Part shown: piece by piece, positions 46,398-55,193 of the stretch
Position numbering within the stretch: position 1 is the stretch's first letter
Layout of the letters: each line of letters begins with the position of its first letter
Source of the DNA: WHTI01 sp963826105
GTDB taxonomy: Bacteria > Actinomycetota > CADDZG01 > WHSQ01
NCBI GenBank assembly: GCA_963826105.1
Contig: CAWGWA010000003.1
Location: forward strand, 124,001 to 188,000
DNA length: 64,000 nt
Direction of reading: 5' to 3'
Made by a program: the position numbers and the translations under genes
Notes under the pieces: model-generated
What the model saw: the letters and a program-made list of their open reading frames with translations, nothing else
Databases searched by the model: none
Told to the model about the DNA's origin: nothing

Positions 46398-48011
46398 TTA
46401 TAGATACCCCAGGTTCTTCAGGGACTCCTCGATCGCAGCTTCCTCCTCGGCCGTGTAGGCCTCAGCCTGCGAGCCTTCGCCCGCCTTCGGAAGGTCCATC
46501 GCCTCGATCACCGGGGGCCGGCCGGCGATCATGTCGGGCGGGAGATAGCGGGTCAGTACCTCACCGTCGACCTCAGGAACCTTGAGACCGGCGAGATAGA
46601 GGGCGGTCGGCATCATGTCGAGGAGGTTCGCTCGTTCTCCGGAGAGGGGCGCGATCCCGGGTCCGGCAACTCCGAAGATGCCGTCCATGTGGTGGAAGCC
46701 CCTCGGCAGCGAGCGATAGTCGTCGAGCACCGAGGGCGAGTAGAGGCCGTCGGAGAGCTCGTAGGAGTACTCCCGGCACACGGGATAGAGGTCTGGGGCG
46801 AAGGGGGCCTGGCCCCCGTGGACGGCGTCCTCCCGCTTGATCACGCGGTCGACCACCGGCTTGCCGTCATCGGGGTCGATCAACGAGGTCAGCTTGGCGA
46901 TGATCTCGTCCCTTACGGCCTCGTACTCGCTCTGCGGGACGATCCCCTGCTCCTCGCGACCTTCGAGATTGATGTAGATCCCCTGTTGGGGGATGGGGGC
47001 GGAGAACGCCTTCGTGGCGCTCCAATCGATCGACTGTTGCGCCGCTCCCTTGGCTTTCTGCCACACCGACTTGGGGAGGATCTTCTTGGCCCGGCGCGCG
47101 AGTTTCCTCACTCCCTGAGACTTGGTTACCGCACCGGCCCCCTTCACCGAGAGGAATCCCCATTCTCGCAGCGCGACGTTGATGTTCACGCTCTTGTCCT
47201 TGGGTCCGAAACCATGGTCGGACATCGATAGCACCCAACCATCATCGCCTGCCCAGTCGAGAAGGTCGCCGATCACGTCGTCCATCTCGTCGAAGAATTC
47301 CCACGCTCGTTCGCGGATCGCCTTCGCTTCCGGACGGTTGTAGTGCTCCTCGCGCGGATCGATGTACTTGTAGTGAACGTGCATCAGCCGGTCGGGGGCT
47401 TCGAGCACCGCGAACAGCAGCGGAACGTCACTCGTATCGAGGAGGTGCTTCAGCGCGGTCCGTTTCTTGGCAAGGTTCCGAGACAACCGCTCGATGATGT
47501 CGGTGGACTTCCAGTCTTGCGCGTAGTCGACCTCGATGTCGATCTCGTAGCTACCGGTCTTCCCCACGATCTCGGCCGCCAGTTCGGCCGGGTACGTGAA
47601 GTTGTCCGGAGTCTCGCCACCGCCTTCGGGCGTCAGCATGCCGGACACCGAGAATCCATCGACAACGGGGGCCGGATAAGTCATCGGGATATTGAACAGA
47701 CCGATCTTGGTGCCCTGAGCGTTGGCGGCGTTCCAGATCGCCGGCGCGGCGACCTTCTCGAGGCGCACCAGCCCGAGGCTCTTCTGAACGTGGCCGAGGG
47801 TGAATCCGAAGATGCCGTGCTTGCCGGGGTTCACGCCGGTGAAGATCGAAGTCCATCCGGGCGGCGTGTACGGGGGCACGGTGGAGGTCAGCTTTCCCGA
47901 GACGCCCTTCTCGAGTAGTGCCTTGAACCGAGGCATATGCCCCGCCTCGAACGCCGGATCGAGAACCGAGAAGGTCATCCCATCGAGCCCGAGCATCAGA
48001 ACCTTTGTCAC
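46398..48011 (-). CDS. Alkaline-phosphatase-superfamily phosphodiesterase, paralogue 2
   Basis: 537 residues from a GTG at 48011 that overlaps the upstream stop (GTGA); an in-frame ATG at 48026 would overlap that gene by 19 bases. Motifs: LMLGLDGMTFSVLDP, Thr nucleophile in VPPYTPPGWTSIFTGVNPG, VLSMSDHGFGPKDKS, and RGFHHMDGIFGVAG. Same length and order as the product of 42450-44078, sharing the C-terminal ESLKNLGYL. The gene pair frames the region containing the priming enzyme. It is the last gene of a leftward operon with a GT2 and a CDP-alcohol phosphotransferase, which suggests it turns over or edits a phosphodiester made by them (inference). Confidence 0.85.
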   Translation of the reverse strand: MTKVLMLGLDGMTFSVLDPAFEAGHMPRFKALLEKGVSGKLTSTVPPYTPPGWTSIFTGVNPGKHGIFGFTLGHVQKSLGLVRLEKVAAPAIWNAANAQGTKIGLFNIPMTYPAPVVDGFSVSGMLTPEGGGETPDNFTYPAELAAEIVGKTGSYEIDIEVDYAQDWKSTDIIERLSRNLAKKRTALKHLLDTSDVPLLFAVLEAPDRLMHVHYKYIDPREEHYNRPEAKAIRERAWEFFDEMDDVIGDLLDWAGDDGWVLSMSDHGFGPKDKSVNINVALREWGFLSVKGAGAVTKSQGVRKLARRAKKILPKSVWQKAKGAAQQSIDWSATKAFSAPIPQQGIYINLEGREEQGIVPQSEYEAVRDEIIAKLTSLIDPDDGKPVVDRVIKREDAVHGGQAPFAPDLYPVCREYSYELSDGLYSPSVLDDYRSLPRGFHHMDGIFGVAGPGIAPLSGERANLLDMMPTALYLAGLKVPEVDGEVLTRYLPPDMIAGRPPVIEAMDLPKAGEGSQAEAYTAEEEAAIEESLKNLGYL

Positions 48012-48664
48012 TTGAGTCGTTTCCATATGGTCTTGAGGATAGCGGCGGTGACCATGGCGATCCCCACGCCGAAGGCCTGCAGCACGAAGCCGGACAGGGG
48101 CCCGAAGATGTAGACGATCGCCTGGACATCGGGCATCCCTGGGTTCGGCAACAGTCTCCGGCGTGCGAATGCCTGCGAGATCCGTCCTCCCGTTCCCTCA
48201 CCCTTCTCGGCTCCCGCGATCTCAAGGAAGTAGTAGGCAAGGAAGACGTAGGTGATGACCCACCAGATGTCACGGTCGACGAGATCGGGAGCGCGCCACA
48301 CGTAGACCGCCAACCCGGCCCCCGCGGCCGCGCGCCGGGCACCGTCTGCAAGGTGGTCGAGTGCTTCACCCTTCGCGCTGGTGACCCCGGTCGCCCGGGC
48401 CAGCTTCCCGTCGACGCAATCGAACACGAACGCGAGATAGAACGAGACACCACCGGCGATCAAGCCCCATCGCTCGCCCGTAGCGAAGAACCCGCCCGAC
48501 GCGAGCCCAAAGATCAACGCGATCACGGTTACCTGATCTGGACTCAACCAACGATGCTTGGTGAGGAACCTGACGATGCGGATAGACACCGGGTCGGTAA
48601 GCAGCACCGTGAACCAGTAGTCACGCTTCTTTGCGCCGGGCGGATGCGCAGCCGGCTCGGTCAT
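48008..48664 (-). CDS. CDP-alcohol phosphotransferase family membrane protein
   Basis: 218 residues from an ATG at 48664 overlapping the stop of the GT2 gene (ATGA). The family motif DGxxAR(8x)Gx3Dx3D is complete: DCVDGKLARATG followed by GEALDHLADG. About six membrane helices follow the basic N-terminus. Enzymes of this family swap CMP from a CDP-alcohol for a second alcohol, making phosphodiesters (phospholipids or di-inositol phosphate). Setting beside a GT2 and a phosphodiesterase, and near a cytidylyltransferase and glycerol-1-phosphate dehydrogenase, points to a cell-surface phosphodiester rather than bulk lipid (inference). Confidence 0.88.
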   Translation of the reverse strand: MTEPAAHPPGAKKRDYWFTVLLTDPVSIRIVRFLTKHRWLSPDQVTVIALIFGLASGGFFATGERWGLIAGGVSFYLAFVFDCVDGKLARATGVTSAKGEALDHLADGARRAAAGAGLAVYVWRAPDLVDRDIWWVITYVFLAYYFLEIAGAEKGEGTGGRISQAFARRRLLPNPGMPDVQAIVYIFGPLSGFVLQAFGVGIAMVTAAILKTIWKRLK

Positions 48665-49621
48665 CGCTTCGGTCCGTACTGGGGGTCGACGAGTCCGTGG
48701 CCGCGGGCCTGTTCGAATGAACCGGCCACCAGCCCGGTGACGAGTCCCGGATCGCGCGTCTGGAGCGCCTTGCCGATGTTGATGATGAAAAGTCCGGTCA
48801 GGGCCCACCACAGCGCCGCCTTGTAGCGGAATGTCTGGGGCATCAGCTTGCGGTGGAGATAGAACTGATTCGCCATGTTCATCCGTTGGAGTCCGTGGGA
48901 GTTCATCCGCGCGGCGTCACTCTTGAGGTGATCGCACCGTGCTGCGGGAGTCTGCAGCAGGGTGTAGCGGCGGGAGACGCGGTAGGAGAAATCGATGTCC
49001 TCCTTGTATCCGTAGCCGGCCAACTTCTCATCGAAGCGATCGGTGGCGAAGACCTCTCGTTTGTAGGACATGAACCAACCGTTCATGTACTCGATCCGCC
49101 GCACCCCCGCCGAATCGGAGACCCCCTCGGCATAGAAGCCCTTTCGGATCTTCCCTGAAGCCTCCGGCCACCAGCCACCGATCCCGAAGAAGCGGCGATA
49201 AAGGATCGTGATCCTCGACGGTCTTGCGGGACGGACCGGGGTCGCCCGGACGCCTCCGACTTCCTCTCCCGACCCCGCTCCCCCATCGACCGTATTCGGC
49301 CAGGATCTGCTCGTGGCAATCGGGCTCGAGGCGGACGTCGTCGTCAACGAAGAAGACGATGTCCCCTGTGGTCCGATCGATCCCGACGTTCCGCTGCACA
49401 GTCAGGCCCCGTGGTGCCGGATGGAAGTAGTCGAGGCTTAGGCCGTTGTCGGCGCAGAGCTTCTCGATCGCTTCCCGGGTGGGGGTGGCATCGCTCGAGT
49501 CGACGATCGCCAGCTCGTCCGGCAGCACGGTCTGGGCCACGAGGCTCTCGACCGTCCTGAGAAGGTCATCGGGGCGGCTGCGCGTAGCTATGACGAACGA
49601 GCTTTTGGGGTCTGTTGGCAT
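48661..49621 (-). CDS. GT2-family glycosyltransferase (frame-disrupted)
   Basis: About 319 residues after removing one base in 49255-49286. GT-A fold: SSFVIATRSRPDDLLRTVES, RGLTVQRNVGIDRTTGDIVF, then the DxD-like FFVDDDVRLEP, and after the break EYMNGWFMSYKREVF and YGYKEDIDFSYRVSR with the catalytic acidic residues. A hydrophobic stretch near the end (ALTGLFIINIG) may touch the membrane. First gene of the operon leading to the CDP-alcohol phosphotransferase and phosphodiesterase. Confidence 0.83.
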
Positions 49622-49724
49622 ACCGGGGGGCAGGGTACCAATCTGGGCCCCCGTCCAGGCCACTTGAGTGCTAATCGTTCGGGGATGACCGATATGGACC
49701 ATTGTCCTCGGGCGCCTCAGGGCC

Positions 49725-49730
49725 TACCGT
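49725..49730 (+). promoter_or_regulatory. -10-like hexamer for the metallophosphoesterase gene (leaderless start)
   Basis: TACCGT, six bases before the ATG at 49737. Confidence 0.45.
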
Positions 49731-49736
49731 GGCCCA

Positions 49737-51544
49737 ATGCTTACCAATGCGCTCCACCTCATCCGCTCGCGCCGCGTCTTCGCCGCCGGGCTAGCCATCG
49801 CCATGCTCATCGCCGCTCTCCTCGCCTCTCCCGGCTCGATCCAACCGGCCGACGCGGCAGGGCTGGGGGAGACCACGCTGGACAAGACGATCGTTCCCAA
49901 GGGGACGAAGGGCGCCAAGAAGAAGCAGCTGAAATACGGTCCCGGCCAGAAGCGAGTGACCCGTTCGTTGATCGCCAACTATCCGAAGGGTGTCGGCGAT
50001 CCGATCGCAGCTTTCCGGCAGATCTCCGACGTGCATACCGATCGACGAAGAGTCTCCCGGCGCGGGTCGAGTGGGCCGACAAGTGCGGCTCCGCGTACAC
50101 CAGCGCCTACCGGCCCCAGGAGGCGATGTCGACCCAGGTCGGCGAGTCGATGATGCAGGCCCTCAACTCGATCGAGTTCGGCCCGGCAACCGGCCTGGCG
50201 TTCAACTTCGCCATCTCGACCGGAGACAACGTCGATAACAACCAGTTCAACGAGCTCCGGTGGTTCATCGACCTGCTCGACGGCGAGACCGTCACACCGA
50301 ACTCGGGGGGCACCACAGCCGAAGAGCGTGCGGCGTCACCGTACGAGGGCTACACGAAGGACATGACCCTCAACACCACCGGCGGGGAGATCGGCATCCC
50401 CTCCGCCACGGCGCTTGCCACCAGCGTCCTGGAACGAGCACAGGAGGGCTTCGACGCGTCCGGCTCGAACGTCCCTTGGTATGCGGTGCTCGGTAACCAT
50501 GACGGTCTTGCACAGGGCAACCTGCCGGGCACTGGAGCCTTCGCTCCCGTGCCGCTCGGGAACCAGAAGAACATGAGCCCGATCGAGAACAAGAAGTACT
50601 GCGAGGCGCTGATCGAAGACGCCACCGGCGGCGTCACCGACGCATTGGTTGACATCGCCAGCAAGCAGCAAGTAACGGCCGACCCCGACCGCCGCTTCCT
50701 CAGCAACCACAACGACGTCGTCGCTGAGTACTTCAACACCACCGGAATGCCGGACGGTCACGGGTTCGCAGATGCGCCGGAGGATCCTCAGCACGCAGGT
50801 ACCGCCGGCTACTACGCCTTCCCGATCTCGAACGACCATCCCGTCGTCGGCATCTCGATGGACACGATCACGTGGGGCGGGGGCCCCGACGGCAGCCTCT
50901 CTGATCCTCAGTTCCAGTGGATCGAGGAGCAGATGATCGCCAACTCGACCTCCTACTACAGCCCCGAGGGAGAGCTGGTCGAGAACCCCAGCGGGACCGA
51001 CAACCTGATGGTTCTCTTCTCCCACCACGCGTCTACCTCACTGAACAATCCCGGTGAAGACGATGCCGGAGCGCCGTATCACTGCTTCCGACCGGGCGAC
51101 GCCGAGGGGTGTGCGGACGTCGGGCTCAGGGAGCTCATCAGCAGGTTCCCCAACGTGATCTCTTGGGTCAACGGCCACCACCACCAGAACCGCGTGACCC
51201 CACACACGTTCGACGCGGGCACCGATGCCGAGCATGGCTTCTGGGAGATCAACACCGCGGCCCACATCGACTGGCCTCAGCAGTCCCGTCTGATCGAGAT
51301 GTCATGGGCGGCAGGCGGCCCAGGGCAGGACAACGTCGTCATCCTTTGGGCGACGCTCGTCGACAGCCTGGCGCCGATCAAGCCGGACCCGACTGCGGAT
51401 GACATCTCGTACCTCGCTGCACTGTCCAGGTATCAGTCATACAAGGATGCCTGTCTCCGCAAGGGCCAGGCCGACTGCAGCGCTTCGGGTAAAGCCAAGG
51501 ACAAGAACGTGAAGCTGATCCTCAAGGCTCCGTTCGACTGGTAG
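49737..51544 (+). CDS. Secreted metallophosphoesterase, PPA1498-like (frame-disrupted)
   Basis: About 601 residues after removing a C at 50043 and one C of 50056-50058 (restoring HTDDEESPARVEWAD). Signal peptide (VFAAGLAIAMLIAALLASPG). Dinuclear-metal motifs in order: ISDVHTD, NFAISTGDNVD, YAVLGNHDG, VLFSHHAS and SWVNGHHHQN. The order, length and large insertions fit the actinobacterial PPA1498 family. Acts outside the cell on an unknown phosphoester; in this region a glycopolymer phosphodiester is a reasonable guess. Convergent with the WecG-type gene. Confidence 0.83.
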
Positions 51545-51548
51545 AGGT

Positions 51549-52303
51549 TCAAGTGGCCGAGCGGGACCGCACCCGCTCGGCCACGATCCTCGCAAGGAAC
51601 GCGGGATTGCCGAGGATGTAGCGACGCCACATCCGGCGCGGCTCCTGCAGCAACCGGTAGATCCACTCGATCCCCAGCCGGTTCATCCAACGGGGCGAGC
51701 GCGGGACCTCACCGGCAGTGAAATCGAAGAACGCGCCGACCCCAACCCCGAGACGCGCGCCGGTGGCGTTCAGATTGCTCGCGAGCCATTGCTCTTGCAA
51801 AGGGTTGCCCATCGCCACCATCACCACGTCCGCTCCGGACTCCTTGATGCGTGACGCCATCGTCGCGTCCTCCGAACGCTCGAAGAACCCATCTCGAGTC
51901 CCCGCGATATCGAGTCCCGGGATCGCGCTCACGAGGCTCTGAGCGGCACGGTCGGCAACCCCAGGACGCGCCCCAAGCAGGAACAGGCTCCACCCGTGCC
52001 GAGCCGCCAGGCGGGCGATCTCGGGATTGAAGTCGCTACCGTTCAGGTTCTCGGGGAACGGCTTGCCGTACAGACGTCCCGCGACGCTGAGACCTGACCC
52101 GTCGTTGAGCACCAAGGATGCCGACCCCAGAAGACTCCGGTAAGCCGGGTTCTTGCTGGCCGTATTGAGCGTGTGGGCGTTGACGTAAACCACCAGGGCC
52201 GGGAGTCTCCTTCGAGGGCGACGCGCTCGACAGCAGCGATCGCCTCCTCGGTCGTCATCCTCACGACCGGTACTCCAAGCACCTCGACGGGGTCCAGAAC
52301 CAT
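51549..52303 (-). CDS. WecG/TagA/CpsF-family glycosyltransferase (frame-disrupted)
   Basis: About 251 residues, the family's usual size, if one base is restored near 52200 (ALEGDSRP then ALVVYVNAHTLNTAS). Motifs: LGVPVVRMTTEEAIAAVE at the start, LNDGSGLSVAGRLYGKP with the catalytic Asp, GSDFNPEIARLAARHGWSLFLLGA, VMVAMGNPLQEQW and FDFTAGEVPRSPRWMNRLGIEW with the flexible C-tail. Relatives add ManNAcA or ManNAc to lipid-linked GlcNAc, making linkage units of enterobacterial common antigen or wall teichoic acid. This suggests the polymer is tied to the wall through such a unit (inference). Confidence 0.86.
51553..51584. terminator. Perfect hairpin at the end of two convergent genes
   Basis: A 13-base perfect stem (GTGGCCGAGCGGG and its complement) around ACCGCA, nine bases past the metallophosphoesterase stop and inside the last codons of the WecG-type gene. 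No U-run. Confidence 0.6.
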
Positions 52304-52413
52304 GGGGCGCAGTCTTACAGACCGAGTCGGTACACTGGGGCCCCCGTGGCGGCGAACCTCCATACAGAGGACCCTCACGAGGCCGAGACACCAGAGTAAC
52401 CACGGAGGATCGC

Positions 52414-53650
52414 TTGAGCGCGCCGAACGTCCTGTTCCTGGCCATCGACTCCCTGAGAGCCGATGCCGTCTTCGGCGACCACATCCCCACGCCGAACTTC
52501 GATCGCTACGCAGCCTCGGGAGCTCAGTTCCGCCAGTGCGTCTCGACCACGACCTCCACGACACCGTCGTTCTCCTCGATGCTGACCGGCTGCTATCCGC
52601 CCCGGCACGGAGTCAGGGGCCTCCAGGGGTACCGCCTCTCGAACGCCGTGACCACGATGGCCGAGGCGTTCGGAGTGGCCGGCTACCAGACGCACGCCGA
52701 GGTCACCGGACCACTGGTTCCAGAGACCGGCGTACTGCGCGGTTTCGAGAACGCCAATCACCGACAGGGCTACAAGGTCAAGCCATTCGTATGGCGAGAT
52801 GACGTGATGGCGCGGATGAGCTCCTACACGGAACCCTGGTTGATGCTCCTGCACACCTGGGAGGTCCACCGTCCCTATCGCCCGGCCCCCGACTTCGTGC
52901 GCCGCTGGGACAAGGGCGGATACGAGGCGGTCGTGGCCATGAGCGACGAATGGCTCGCTCCGGTGATCGAGGCCGCCGGTGAGAACACGATCGTCGTGAT
53001 CACCGGTGACCACGGCGAGGAATACCCCGATACGAGGATGGGGCAGAAGATGCATCGCGCGGCAACCAAGTCGCGCAAGAAGTTCCGCCTCGACAAGTGG
53101 TTCCCCTACCTGGACAAGAAGTTCGCCGGGATGGCGCTCGGACACGGCTTTGCCCTGTGGGAGCACCTCGTGCGCGTCCCATCTGATCATCAATGGGCCC
53201 GGGGTCACTCCCGTGCGCGTCGAGGACCAGGTCCGACACGTCGACCTGTTCCCGACGCTATTGGACCTGTGTGGGATAGCGATCCCCGAGAACATCGACG
53301 GGCGCAGCGTGAAGTCATTGATGAGCGGCGGAACCCTTCCAGAAGAGCCGGCCTACATGGAAGCGGTTGGCGTCAAGCTCGAAGGCGATCGCATCGCGGC
53401 CGTAAGGACACCCGACTGGAAGCTGATGCGTTACAAGGGCGACCGGGACAAGGACGTGCTCTTCCGTCTCGACGGCGGGTCACCTCCCGACGAGAAGCAC
53501 AACGTGCTGACCCGGCATCCCGAAGTCGCCGGAAAGCTCGGTGCATTCCTCGACCGCGTTCAGGCGATCGAAGCCGACCCTGACTCCCCCTTGAGTGAAT
53601 CGGACGAGGCCGTGATCGAACAGCACCTGCGCGACCTCGGCTACCTGTAG
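52414..53650 (+). CDS. Sulfatase-fold (alkaline-phosphatase superfamily) protein with Thr at the nucleophile site (frame-disrupted)
   Basis: 411 residues after removing one T near 53182 (restoring VRVPLIINGPGVTPVRVED). Starts at TTG 52414 behind ACGGAGGA. Sulfatase-like layout: VLFLAIDSLRADAVFGDH, MLTGCYPPRHGVRGL, IVVITGDHGEEYP and RHVDLFPTLLDLCGI. The formylglycine motif CxPxR is absent; its place reads STTPSFSS, with Thr for Cys and Phe for Arg. It therefore cannot mature as a classical sulfatase and is more likely a phosphatase or phosphotransferase. It ends HLRDLGYL like the two phosphodiesterases. No signal peptide. Confidence 0.82.
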
Positions 53651-53652
53651 GG

Positions 53653-54550
53653 ATGGAGGACGCGCCGTTCTTCATCGTTGGGTCGGCCCGTTCGGGGACC
53701 ACCCTTCTCCGGATGATGTTGAACGCGCATCCGCAGGCCGCCATCCCGCCCGAATCGCGCTTCATCGTCGAGCTCTATCCCGGGGCCGATCAGATCGACG
53801 TCGAGCACTTCCTCGAGGTGCTCAGCACCCATCGCCAGTTCTCTTCGTGGCAGCTTCCGATAGATCTCGTCGCCGCGGAACTACCGGAAAGTGGAACGAT
53901 CCCCTACTCGGCCGCGGCCGTCGCCCCATTCCGAGCCTTCGCCAAGCATCACGACAAGCAGCGATGGGGAGACAAGACGCCGCGCTACGTCCTCGACATC
54001 CCACTCCTGGCGGGTCTGTGGCCCGAGGCTCGGTTCATCCATCTCGTGAGGGACGGTCGCAACGTTGCCCTCTCGTACGCCGACGTTCCATTCGGTCCGA
54101 AAACCGTCTCGAAGGCGGCCCAGTTGTGGGCAAAGCGCGTGGGGGCCGGGGTCGAGGCGGGGGCTGCTCTGGGTGACCGCTACATCGAGGTCCGCTACGA
54201 GGACTTCGTCACCGATCCCGAGGCACAAGCGCGCGTCCTGTGCTCGTTCCTGGGGCTCGAATACGACCCTCAGATGCTCCAGTACACGACCAGGTCAAAG
54301 GGGCAGGTGCTCCCCCGGGCCTCCAAGTACAACCCCCACGTAACCGAAGAGCCGATCGCCCACACCAGGTCGTGGGAGACCGACATGCCCGACGGTCAGG
54401 TCGCGGTCTTTGAGGCGATCGCCGGCGATCTCCTAGCGCGTCTTCGACTACCCGGTGCGGCATCCCAAGCCGTCACTGGCGATGCGCATCGCCGCAGGGC
54501 TTGGCTCGGCAGGTCTGCCTATCGGCCGCCTGCATGGAAAGACGGGCTAG
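53653..54550 (+). CDS. Sulfotransferase family protein (frame-disrupted near the end)
   Basis: About 298 residues if one C near 54442 is removed; the chain then ends YPVRHPKPSLAM to GRLHGKTG at 54550. Without the change the frame runs to 54876, antisense to the next two genes. PAPS-binding motifs: FFIVGSARSGTTLLRMML (5'-phosphosulfate loop) and FIHLVRDGRNVALSY (3'-phosphate site); VRYEDFVTDPEA is also typical. It moves sulfate from PAPS to a hydroxyl, probably on a glycan or lipid. Two bases separate it from the sulfatase-fold gene. Confidence 0.85.
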
Positions 54551-54567
54551 GGAAAGGTCCCGAACTT

Positions 54568-54750
54568 CTAGCGGTCCTCGTCGTCTTGTTCGACGGGTAT
54601 CGCCTGCTCCTGAGCGTCGGCTTCGGGAACGTCGGGGTCGTTCGGAACCGGATCGGCGTCCGGCTCGTCGTGGACCCAGCCTTCTTCTTGCTCCTGAGCG
54701 TCGGCTTCAGGAACGTCGGGGTCGCGATCGTTACTCATTGCGTAACTCAT
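54568..54750 (-). CDS. Small acidic repeat protein
   Basis: 60 residues, strongly acidic, no Cys. It has two copies of DPDVPEADAQEQ (about residues 10-21 and 38-49) linked by a Pro/Glu/Asp-rich stretch. A clear AGGAGG lies six bases before the ATG, favouring a real gene. Probably disordered; not recognised. It lies between a sulfotransferase and YjbQ genes on the strand opposite the former. Confidence 0.6.
   Translation of the reverse strand: MSYAMSNDRDPDVPEADAQEQEEGWVHDEPDADPVPNDPDVPEADAQEQAIPVEQDDEDR
54605..54640 (-). repeat. Intragenic direct repeat, unit 2
   Basis: 36 bases nearly identical to 54689-54724 (one mismatch), 84 bases apart in phase with codons; encodes the second DPDVPEADAQEQ. 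Confidence 0.75.
54689..54724 (-). repeat. Intragenic direct repeat, unit 1
   Basis: Partner of 54605-54640; encodes the first DPDVPEADAQEQ. The near-perfect DNA match suggests a recent duplication. Confidence 0.75.
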
Positions 54751-54769
54751 GGCATGCCTCCTCTCGCGA

Positions 54770-55171
54770 TCATGCGGGCAAGAACGACAATCTCAGCTTA
54801 CGCGTCGGATTATCCACATTGGTATCGACTAGCACCAGGCTCTGCCACGTGCCGAGCTGTGGTCGTCCGCCGATGACCGGGACTGTGATCGAGGGCGCCA
54901 CGAAAGCAGGGACGACGTGGTCGGCACCGTGGCCGTGAGAACCGTGCGAGTGCGACCAGCGATCGTCCCGAGGAAAGACACTGTCGAGCACCCCGGAGAG
55001 ATCGGCTTCGGAGCCGGAACCGGTCTCCATGATCGCGAGCCCGGCGGTCGCATGGGGAACAAACGCATGGACGAGACCATCGCCCTCGGACGAGCAGAAG
55101 TCATTGAGACTCTGAGTGACGTCGGTGAACCGCCGCGTGCCGGTCTGCAGTTCGATCACCTCCGAACGCAT
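54770..55171 (-). CDS. YjbQ/UPF0047 family protein
   Basis: 133 residues, standard for the family. Conserved parts: VHAFVPHATAGLAIMETGSG with the conserved His, RDDRWSHSHGSHGHGADH with a His-rich insertion, and the PSITVPVIGGRPQLGTWQ and VLVDTNVDNPTRKL ending. Some members have thiamine-phosphate-synthase-like activity; the main role is unsettled. GAGAGGAG precedes the ATG. Its neighbours give no hint of function. Confidence 0.9.
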   Translation of the reverse strand: MRSEVIELQTGTRRFTDVTQSLNDFCSSEGDGLVHAFVPHATAGLAIMETGSGSEADLSGVLDSVFPRDDRWSHSHGSHGHGADHVVPAFVAPSITVPVIGGRPQLGTWQSLVLVDTNVDNPTRKLRLSFLPA

Positions 55172-55193
55172 CCGTGTCTCCTCTCGCTCGTGA

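Noticed and set aside
37060..49621. CRISPR array, prophage, transposon or defence island explanation for the accessory region
   Set aside because: No spaced repeats, integrase, transposase, terminal repeats, nuclease or helicase genes were found; the genes fit envelope polymer synthesis.
52315..52336. TTACAG and TACACT as a -35/-10 promoter for the sulfatase-fold gene
   Set aside because: The spacing is only 10 bases, too short for a sigma-70-type promoter; the gene has a good Shine-Dalgarno instead.
54551..54876. Long C-terminal extension of the first sulfotransferase
   Set aside because: It is antisense to two credible genes, including YjbQ, and a one-base repair gives a normal sulfotransferase end at 54550.
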